NCBI GenBank assembly: GCA_003554945.1
Contig: PWHN01000092.1
Span: 1-10,157 of the forward strand
Origin: a bacterium
GTDB lineage: Bacteria > T1Sed10-126
Direction: 5' to 3'
Length of the DNA: 10,157 nt
Shown here piece after piece: positions 5,535 to 10,157 of the stretch. Each line of letters starts with the position of its first letter. The stretch's first letter is position 1. The position numbers and the translations under genes are program-made. The notes beneath the pieces were generated by a model that saw nothing but the letters and a program-made list of their open reading frames with translations, was not told the origin of the DNA and searched no databases.

Positions 5535-6953
5535 ATGGATTTTTTAAAACAAATAAGCTATCCGGAAACTGATTTCTCTGACAAAAAAGAATACTGGTTA
5601 CTGCTCGCCCTGGCTGCTGCGGTTCTTGTTTTATCTCTTCCGACGCCCGAGGGGCTTACAGTCACCGGCCACAGGTTTCTGGCCCTGCTGGCCGGATTGG
5701 TTGTTATCTTTTTAACCGAGTCTTTGCCGCTGCCGATCGCCATGGGGGGATCGGGTGTAATGCTGTCGCTCATGGGTATAGGAGAAGTTGATAAGATCTG
5801 GCCGGCCTATGCTCACCCTGTTGTATTTTTTGTCCTGGGCTGCCTGATGCTGGCCACCATTGTCGAACAGGTGGGCCTCTCAGAAAGACTCGGTAATTTT
5901 CTTTTGAAATATTGTGGAAACAATATAGTCAGATTTTCCTTCTTTTCCTGTATGTTTCTCGGATTCATCTCCGGTTTTATGCATGATGTTTCGTCAATCA
6001 CCATCGGCCTGGTAACCATCTTACCGCTGATGCGAGCGGCGCGGATAAAGCCGGGCAGTTCAATGGGCAAATTTTTGGTTCTTTCGATGACTTTTTGCTG
6101 CTCGGCCGGTGGTATGGGGACCCTTGTCGGCGGGGGGCGGAATATGGTCGCCGCGGCTTTTTTAAAAGATTTTACCGGTATAGAGATAAGTTTTCTGGAC
6201 TGGTTAATTCACGCAATGGTACCGGCTCTTCTTACCCTGCCGGTAATCTGGTCGGTTGTCTATTTAATTTTCCGGCCGGATACATCGGTTGAGTTTCCCA
6301 AAAAAGTCCTGATGAATACAGAGAACAGGAAAATTAGCTTGTCTGAAATTTTGACCCTGGTAGTTATCGGACTGGTTTTTGTTGGCTTTTTAACTGGAAA
6401 CATGCATGGTTTTGATTACTCCGTGATTGTGTTCCTGGGGGTTTTTATTCTTACTGTTCTCGGTATAACCGACTGGGAAGATTTGAATAAAAAGACCGCC
6501 TGGCCAATTGCATTTCTGGTGTTTGGCGGTGGGATTGCCCTGGGACGGGCGATGGATTACACCGGCACGGCAGCTTTTGTTGCTGATATTTTCTTCCCCT
6601 TCTTTTCAGGCAGAAACTTTTTCTTGCTGATAATTGGGGTGGCTCTTTTGGGGACTCTGTTTTCAGAAGTAATGGCCAATGTTGCAGCAGCAGCGCTGAT
6701 AATTCCGATTGCTATTCCTATCTCTCTGGAAATGGGTCTCGACCCCCGTGTAATAGCTTTTTCCCTGGGAATGTTTACCTCTTTCGCTTATTTGATGGTT
6801 ATTGGCTGTCCGCCTAACGCTATTGCTTATAGTTTTGGTTATTTCAAGACGTCGGATCTGTTTAAAACTGGAATAATAACGGAAACGGTAGCTATAATTT
6901 TTATGTTACTTGTCGTTTGGATTTGGTGGTCACTACTGGGCACAATAAACTGA
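5535..6953 (+). CDS. DASS/SLC13-family anion transporter (divergent signature motifs)
   Basis: This 472-residue integral membrane protein resembles divalent anion:Na+ symporters (DASS/SLC13), which carry dicarboxylates, citrate, sulfate or similar anions. It shows the two-fold repeat of that fold: hairpin entry regions at about 141-166 and 371-397, and the paired loops GGMGTLVGGGRN (192-203) and IGCPPNAIAYS (423-433). In typical members each entry hairpin carries Ser-Asn-Thr at the Na+ and substrate site. Here those triplets appear as H150-D151-V152 and A381-N382-V383, so ion coupling or substrate may differ. ATG 5535 is preceded by AAGGGA at eight bases. The length is normal. The gene is followed after 12 bases by a CBS-domain gene whose ribosome site overlaps this stop, so regulation by a nucleotide-sensing partner is likely. 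The substrate cannot be read from the sequence. Confidence 0.85.
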   Translation: MDFLKQISYPETDFSDKKEYWLLLALAAAVLVLSLPTPEGLTVTGHRFLALLAGLVVIFLTESLPLPIAMGGSGVMLSLMGIGEVDKIWPAYAHPVVFFVLGCLMLATIVEQVGLSERLGNFLLKYCGNNIVRFSFFSCMFLGFISGFMHDVSSITIGLVTILPLMRAARIKPGSSMGKFLVLSMTFCCSAGGMGTLVGGGRNMVAAAFLKDFTGIEISFLDWLIHAMVPALLTLPVIWSVVYLIFRPDTSVEFPKKVLMNTENRKISLSEILTLVVIGLVFVGFLTGNMHGFDYSVIVFLGVFILTVLGITDWEDLNKKTAWPIAFLVFGGGIALGRAMDYTGTAAFVADIFFPFFSGRNFFLLIIGVALLGTLFSEVMANVAAAALIIPIAIPISLEMGLDPRVIAFSLGMFTSFAYLMVIGCPPNAIAYSFGYFKTSDLFKTGIITETVAIIFMLLVVWIWWSLLGTIN

Positions 6954-6965
6954 GGAGGTTTTTTT

Positions 6966-7481
6966 ATGCCTGATGTCCCCGTTGTTGAGTATATGCAGCC
7001 GATTAAAAATTATGAGTCAGTGAAGATGGATGCTCTTTTTGAGGATATTGTTGATGTTTTTTTAACCGATAGTCCGAAAGAAAGAGAAACCAAGATTGTC
7101 GCCGTAGAAGACCAGGGCACCATTACGGGAATATTGTGTCTGGGAGATATCCTGCGCACTTTAAAAGAGTTGACCGGAGCTTACAGCCGGGATGAAATAT
7201 ATGAACGGTCATCCCGCCTGGATTCTTATGAGAACAAGAACCGGCATGAAATTGAAAAAACTCTTACTGTCGGTTTTTCTCTTAAGGTTCGTAACATTAT
7301 GATTATAGAGCGCCCCAAAATGACTGTGGATTCTTCCGCCGGCGAGGCACTGGATCAACTCCTGATGCACAATCTTAGGTTTCTTCCTATATACGACAGC
7401 AATGAAGAAAAAATTGTAGGTGTCGTACATGCCTCGAATCTTTATGAAAAAATAGTTGAAATTTGGAAAGATTCACTCTGA
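6966..7481 (+). CDS. Two-CBS-domain protein, probable transporter regulator
   Basis: This 171-residue soluble protein consists of two CBS motifs, which usually pair to bind adenosine nucleotides and regulate a partner. The first covers about 4-70 (VVEYMQPIKNYESVKMDALF ... IVAVEDQGTITGILCLGDIL). The second covers about 106-165 (VRNIMIIERPKMTVDSSAGE ... RFLPIYDSNEEKIVGVVHAS). They are joined by a charged linker at 71-105. There is no catalytic, DNA-binding or membrane domain. The start, ATG 6966, is seven bases after AGGAGG (6953-6958), which overlaps the transporter stop, so the pair is cotranscribed. The natural inference is a cytoplasmic sensor for the upstream transporter, but nothing in the sequence shows contact. 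The bound ligand is unknown. Confidence 0.88.
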   Translation: MPDVPVVEYMQPIKNYESVKMDALFEDIVDVFLTDSPKERETKIVAVEDQGTITGILCLGDILRTLKELTGAYSRDEIYERSSRLDSYENKNRHEIEKTLTVGFSLKVRNIMIIERPKMTVDSSAGEALDQLLMHNLRFLPIYDSNEEKIVGVVHASNLYEKIVEIWKDSL

Positions 7482-7491
7482 ACTGAGTGAA
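7472..7491 (+). terminator. Hairpin spanning the CBS gene stop codon
   Basis: TTCACTC (7472-7478) and GAGTGAA (7485-7491) form a perfect seven-pair stem with a six-base loop that contains the TGA stop. The next T-run starts only about 15 bases later and is interrupted. It could be a weak terminator or a 3' mRNA stabiliser. Confidence 0.3.
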
Positions 7492-7531
7492 AACGTATCG
7501 TACTTTAAGTTTTTAAGTTATTCACCAGCAG

Positions 7532-7658
7532 ATTTTCAGTTGGGACGGGGGTGTCGATTGTCATTTCTCAGTGACTGAACAAAGAAAAAACAGGAGACAA
7601 CGTCATTCCATGTGAGCTGTTGCTAGGCAATTTTACCGAAATCACTCCTGCCGTCTGG
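7532..7658 (+). repeat. Dispersed intergenic repeat, 5' part, copy C
   Basis: It starts 50 bases after the CBS gene with TTTTCAGTTGGGACGGGGGT and runs through AGTGACTGAACAAAG to CACTCCTGCCGTCTGG. It matches copy B over its whole length and copy A over most of it. The TTGC-TAG-GCAA hairpin is preserved with wobble pairs in place of the pairs seen in copy B. The 3' part begins only about 12 bases later, so this copy shows the compact form of the element. Confidence 0.8.
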
Positions 7659-7670
7659 ATTGTTATCCAA

Positions 7671-7743
7671 TGAGGTATCAGACCGTCACTTTTTTACTTA
7701 TTGCGGTGTTGTATCTACTGATTTCAAAAAAGAGCTGTCCTGG
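7671..7743 (+). repeat. Dispersed repeat, 3' part, copy C
   Basis: GAGGTATCAGACCGTCACTT, continuing TTATTGCGGTGTTG and ending AAAAAAGAGCTGTCCTGG, matches 1069-1141 along its length. Its first 20 bases also resemble the core of the 5' part (GGTGTCGAT-TGTCATTT against GGTATCGTGCTGTCACTTT in copy B), so the element may contain two related sub-units in direct order. Confidence 0.7.
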
Positions 7744-7879
7744 TCGAAGAGCCGTGGGGATTAAAGAACCTGAACCGCGTGGGCATTAAAAATAGCAGTC
7801 GTGATTTATTTTGCGGCCGGCAAATCGATATGGTATAGTAGAATAACAGCCTAAAAAGGGACGGGTGGGCTCATGTGAA

Positions 7880-7894
7880 TTTTTTGTCCGGTAT
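7880..7894 (+). repeat. TTTTTTGTCCGGTAT block, copy 2
   Basis: This is identical to 1218-1232 and lies about 140 bases after the 3' part of repeat copy C, compared with about 75 bases in copy A. See that entry for interpretation. Confidence 0.45.
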
Positions 7895-7971
7895 CTTCAA
7901 AAATTTATCTAAATTGCTATCCGCCACTAAGCCCTCCGAAATATTGCTCCGGCTTTTGTCACTTTCCTGCC

Positions 7972-8158
7972 TAATTTTCATATATTTTTCAATAGATCAT
8001 CTGATTAATTTATCCCCGGGGATAAATACCTTAGCGCTGGTAAAGTAGAGGAATTGCAGTCCTATTTCTTTCGGAGAGTTTTTAATTGTAGATGATTGGA
8101 GAATGTAGAAAACTATAAATAGAAGAACAAAATTATTTTGGGGCGAGGAGGCTCTATC
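7972..8158 (+). repeat. Duplicated leader of the propeller gene, copy 1
   Basis: These 187 bases, with the following 30 coding bases, recur at 9674-9890 at a constant offset of 1702. By eye I count about nine mismatches in 217 bases and no indel. The leader includes a perfect 20-bp palindrome (8008-8027), a TTTTTAATTGTAGATGATTG stretch, a TATAAAT that could be a -10 box (8114-8120), and the GAGGAGG ribosome site. It marks a tandem gene duplication in which the noncoding part has stayed nearly unchanged. Confidence 0.9.
8008..8027. promoter_or_regulatory. Perfect 20-bp palindrome, candidate operator
   Basis: ATTTATCCCCGGGGATAAAT is fully self-complementary. It stands about 130 bases upstream of the propeller gene and is unchanged in the second leader. 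Uninterrupted dyads of this kind often bind dimeric regulators. As a hairpin it would have no loop without opening central G-C pairs, so a DNA site is more likely than an RNA structure. The regulator is unknown. Confidence 0.5.
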
Positions 8159-9658
8159 ATGGAGAAAGAATTTAAAATTTCAGAGGCTTTTCTGAATAAA
8201 AAGAAAAAACATATTTGGCTTGCCACGCTTGCTATGACAATATTTGGCTTGTTTATTATAGCTGTTATTCTGACAGGACCCGCATCTCTCACTCCGGGCC
8301 TGAGTATGTTGGGTGTTATTTTTGTAGCAGTTAGCCTCATCTTTTTCCTGATAGTTTTTTACGTCATTCCCGTTCACTTTAGTTTAAAGAAAATGGGCGA
8401 AACACGTCTGGTTATAACGCCAGGTCAACTGATTAGAAAAACAGGGGACGACGAGGAAAAAATATCTTTTGATGAAGTTGAAAAACTAACTGTTGTATAT
8501 GGTGATTCGGAAGAACCTTCCGAGGTTAAGTTGTATTCAAAATCGGGCAATCTATATTTACAGGTGTATGAAAATACTGAAAAGATAGTTGATGAATTAA
8601 GCCAAAATATGGCTAAAGAAAAAATTAAAATAAAAGACAAAAGTTTATTCTCGACGTCAACTATCTGGCAAGCGATAGTGTTGGTTAGTATATTCTTATT
8701 TTTCTTTCTGCAATATATTGGAGTTCCAGCCGATTCCCTGAGCTGGATAGCACCCGCTCTTGTATCTTTTTTATTTGGGGTAAAAAGTTTAGCAAGCAGT
8801 TTTAATCGGTCTCTGGATGAATGGCATTGGGTAAAAGGGAAAACGGATAGAACCGTAGATTTTATATGGGGAGTAGTTTTATTAGCACTTAGTATTGTTT
8901 TAGTGGCGCCGTTTTTCATAGCTCACATAGGAACCCCGGAAGTAAAATGGTCGTATAAGACATGGGGCTCGGTAAGTAGTTCCCCCGCAGTAACTAATGG
9001 AGTGGTTTACGTGGGGAGTGATGATAACCACCTGTATGCGGTTGAAGTTGATAGTGGCCAGGAGTTGTGGTCGTATGCGACAGGGAGCCGGGTAAGAAGT
9101 TCCCCGGCAGTAGCCGATGGAGTGGTTTACGTGGGGAGTAATGATAACCACCTGTATGCGATTGAAGCGGATAGCGGTCGCGAGTTGTGGTCGCATGAAA
9201 CCGGGGGCCGGGTGCATAGTTCCCCGGCAGTAGCCGAGGGAGTGGTCTACGTGGGGAGTTGGGATAACCACCTGTATGCGGTTGAAGCGGAGAGTGGTCG
9301 TGAGCTGTGGTCATATGAAACCGGGGGCCCGGTGCATAGTTCCCCGGCAGTCGCCGATGGAGTGGTCTACGTGGGGAGTGATAATTTGCGCCTGTATGCG
9401 GTTGAAGTAGAGAACGGACGGAAGTTGTGGTCGTTTAGAACCGGGCTTCAGGTGCAGAGTTCCCCGGCAATAGCCGATGGAGTCGTCTATGTGGGGAATA
9501 ATGATAACCACCTGTATGCGATTGAAGCTGAGAGTGGCCGTGAGTTGTGGTCGTATGAAACCGGGGATGATGTGCGAAGTTCCCCGGCAGTCGTCGATGG
9601 AGTGGTCTACGTGGGCAGTGATGATAACCACCTGTATGCGATCCCATCAGGAGATTAA
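8159..9658 (+). CDS. Membrane protein with PH-like domain and C-terminal PQQ-type beta-propeller
   Basis: This 499-residue protein combines membrane segments with a surface propeller. Hydrophobic segments lie at about 18-40 and 47-72, then a soluble PH-like stretch at 82-150 (TRLVITPGQLIRKTGDDEEK, then ISFDEVEKL). More hydrophobic segments follow at 169-188, 195-212 and 235-257. Residues 264-499 are six consecutive 40-residue units, each starting WSYxTG and containing SSPAVxDGVVYVGSxDNHLYAxE, the PQQ-like repeat of eight-bladed or smaller propellers. With five membrane passes and the N-terminus inside, the PH-like part would be cytoplasmic and the propeller outside. No dehydrogenase catalytic residues are visible, so binding or scaffolding (for example BamB-like) is more likely than PQQ enzymology. 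ATG 8159 follows GAGGAGG by seven bases and is conserved in the paralogue; the in-frame TTG at 8138 lies before that ribosome site. The function is unknown. Confidence 0.82.
   Translation: MEKEFKISEAFLNKKKKHIWLATLAMTIFGLFIIAVILTGPASLTPGLSMLGVIFVAVSLIFFLIVFYVIPVHFSLKKMGETRLVITPGQLIRKTGDDEEKISFDEVEKLTVVYGDSEEPSEVKLYSKSGNLYLQVYENTEKIVDELSQNMAKEKIKIKDKSLFSTSTIWQAIVLVSIFLFFFLQYIGVPADSLSWIAPALVSFLFGVKSLASSFNRSLDEWHWVKGKTDRTVDFIWGVVLLALSIVLVAPFFIAHIGTPEVKWSYKTWGSVSSSPAVTNGVVYVGSDDNHLYAVEVDSGQELWSYATGSRVRSSPAVADGVVYVGSNDNHLYAIEADSGRELWSHETGGRVHSSPAVAEGVVYVGSWDNHLYAVEAESGRELWSYETGGPVHSSPAVADGVVYVGSDNLRLYAVEVENGRKLWSFRTGLQVQSSPAIADGVVYVGNNDNHLYAIEAESGRELWSYETGDDVRSSPAVVDGVVYVGSDDNHLYAIPSGD
8948..9655 (+). 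repeat. Six in-frame 120-bp tandem repeats encoding propeller units
   Basis: Units start at 8948, 9068, 9188, 9308, 9428 and 9548; the last is 12 bases short. The stretches AGTTCCCCGGCAGTAGCCGA, GGAGTGGT(T/C)TACGTGGGGAG and GATAACCACCTGTATGCG are almost invariant even at third codon positions. This points to recent unit duplication or ongoing recombination rather than protein-level constraint alone. Differences cluster at the residues before VxSSPA (for example GSR, GGR, GGP, GLQ, GDD) and at the DNH turn of unit 4 (NLR). Confidence 0.92.
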
Positions 9659-9660
9659 TG

Positions 9661-9683
9661 ATGAAAATACGCTTAATTTTCAT
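9661..9683 (+). terminator. A+T-rich hairpin after the propeller gene
   Basis: ATGAAAAT (9661-9668) pairs perfectly with ATTTTCAT (9676-9683) around a seven-base loop, two bases after the stop. The stem has little G+C and the T-run that follows is short, so termination would be weak. Its right arm is the first part of leader copy 2. Confidence 0.3.
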
Positions 9684-9860
9684 ATATTTTGCAATAGATC
9701 ATCTGATTAATTTATCCCCGGGGATAAATACCTTAGCGCTGGTAAAGTAGAGAAAATACATTCCTATTTCTTTCTGGGAGTTTTTAATTGTAGATGATTG
9801 GAGAATGTAGAAAACTATAAATAGAAGAACAAAAATATTTTGGGCCGAGGAGGCTCTATC
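9674..9860 (+). repeat. Duplicated leader of the propeller-type gene, copy 2
   Basis: This is the second copy of the 187-base leader at 7972, starting 15 bases after the propeller gene. The 20-bp palindrome (9710-9729), the TATAAAT stretch and the GAGGAGG ribosome site are all retained. The differences cluster between about 9751 and 9780. The two paralogues are therefore likely to be controlled alike. Confidence 0.9.
9710..9729. promoter_or_regulatory. Perfect 20-bp palindrome, second copy
   Basis: This is identical to 8008-8027 and sits at the same distance from its gene. See that entry. Confidence 0.5.
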
Positions 9861-10157
9861 ATGGAGAAAGAATTTAAAATTTCAGAGGCTTGCTTGGATA
9901 AGTATAAGAGAAATTTTATGATATCGGTCCTGGCGGTTACTTATTGTCTTTTTACAGTCATTTACCGCCACAGCACTTCGGCCAGGTTTTTTATGTTTTT
10001 GCTGGGGGGCTGCGCAGTCGTTCTGGTAGTTTTTGTAGTCATTCCCTTTCACTTTAGTTTTAAGAAAATGACCGAAACAAGCCTGGTAATAATGCCGGGA
10101 CAGTTAATTCAAAAAACGGGGAAAGATGAGGAGAGGATCCCCTTTGATGAAATCGAA
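9861..10157 (+). CDS. Paralogue of the PH-like/propeller membrane protein (partial, runs off the window)
   Basis: An open frame from ATG 9861 continues to the last base (99 codons seen). The ribosome site GAGGAGG lies seven bases upstream. The first ten residues (MEKEFKISEA) are identical to the upstream protein. The two membrane segments at about 19-35 and 42-62 are then very different in sequence, and the protein becomes similar again from VIPFHFSFKKM through SLVIMPGQLIQKTGKDEER and IPFDEIE, matching residues 69-108 of the paralogue. It is thus a tandem duplicate with a conserved PH-like domain. Whether it also carries a propeller cannot be seen here. Confidence 0.85.
   Translation, partial: MEKEFKISEACLDKYKRNFMISVLAVTYCLFTVIYRHSTSARFFMFLLGGCAVVLVVFVVIPFHFSFKKMTETSLVIMPGQLIQKTGKDEERIPFDEIE

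Larger units (their letters stand above)
7482..8158. other. Long intergenic region: repeat copy C and propeller-gene leader
   Basis: These 677 bases carry no supported gene. They contain the best-preserved copy of the dispersed repeat (5' part 7532-7658, 3' part 7671-7743), the TTTTTTGTCCGGTAT block (7880-7894), and the duplicated leader (7972-8158) of the propeller gene. Between 7744 and 7879 I see only A+T-rich sequence with no clear signal. Confidence 0.65.

Noticed and set aside
5558-6292. Three open frames (two minus, one plus) inside the transporter gene
   Set aside because: They have shadow composition, no ribosome sites, and overlap fully with a well-supported membrane protein.
8138-8158. 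Upstream TTG start for the propeller protein
   Set aside because: It lies before the GAGGAGG site, which would then be inside the gene. The paralogue's leader supports ATG 8159.
8948-9655. Regular repeats that might suggest a CRISPR array
   Set aside because: The units are contiguous at 120 bp, in frame, without unique spacers, and encode a recognisable propeller unit.
8948-9655. PQQ-dependent alcohol dehydrogenase
   Set aside because: Only the propeller-type repeat is present. The usual catalytic Asp/Glu and disulfide motifs of the dehydrogenases, and the length of about 600 residues, are missing.
8900-9683. Several long minus-strand open frames opposite the propeller repeats
   Set aside because: They are themselves 40-residue periodic (THVNHSIGYCRG-like and SPRRPLHRLLPGN-like), a by-product of the repeat on the coding strand. 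They have no ribosome site and no independent support.

Overview
The window looks like chromosomal DNA of a low-to-moderate GC bacterium with an outer membrane, probably an anaerobe. The outer-membrane inference rests on one gene product with a signal peptide, an amphipathic beta-strand pattern and a terminal Phe (3446-4123). ATG, GTG and TTG starts with strong AGGAGG-type ribosome sites and many acidic proteins would fit a halophilic diderm Firmicute such as Halanaerobiales. That placement is inference, not something the sequence proves. Every gene I can support is on the + strand.

Layout: (1) 1-427 holds the first copy of an intergenic repeat and the leader of a type II toxin-antitoxin pair (428-987; DUF2281-like antitoxin and MazF/PemK toxin). 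(2) 1354-4123 is a gene run: bacteriohemerythrin, a short NfeD membrane protein, a stomatin-like SPFH protein and an outer-membrane barrel-like protein. The last three are tightly packed and probably form an envelope or membrane-microdomain operon. (3) 4124-4570 holds the second repeat copy. (4) 4571-5082 is an OB-fold-like, Gly/His-tailed protein whose natural start and export signal appear to have been lost by a frame disruption. (5) 5535-7481 is a two-gene operon: a DASS/SLC13-type transporter with altered signature motifs, and a two-CBS-domain protein. (6) 7482-8158 holds the third repeat copy and a conserved leader. (7) 8159 to the end carries two tandem paralogues of a membrane protein with a PH-like domain. 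The first ends in a six-unit PQQ-type beta-propeller built from nearly identical 120-bp DNA repeats; the second runs off the window.

The most unusual structure lies between genes. A two-part repeat family occurs three times (5' parts at 1, 4149 and 7532; 3' parts at 1069, 4331 and 7671). In the first copy the toxin-antitoxin pair lies between the two parts. A second 49-bp repeat follows two different genes. The leader of the propeller gene, including a perfect 20-bp palindrome, is duplicated 1702 bp downstream with about nine differences in 217 bp, whereas the coding sequence diverges soon after codon 10. I see no rRNA, tRNA, CRISPR array or transposase gene.
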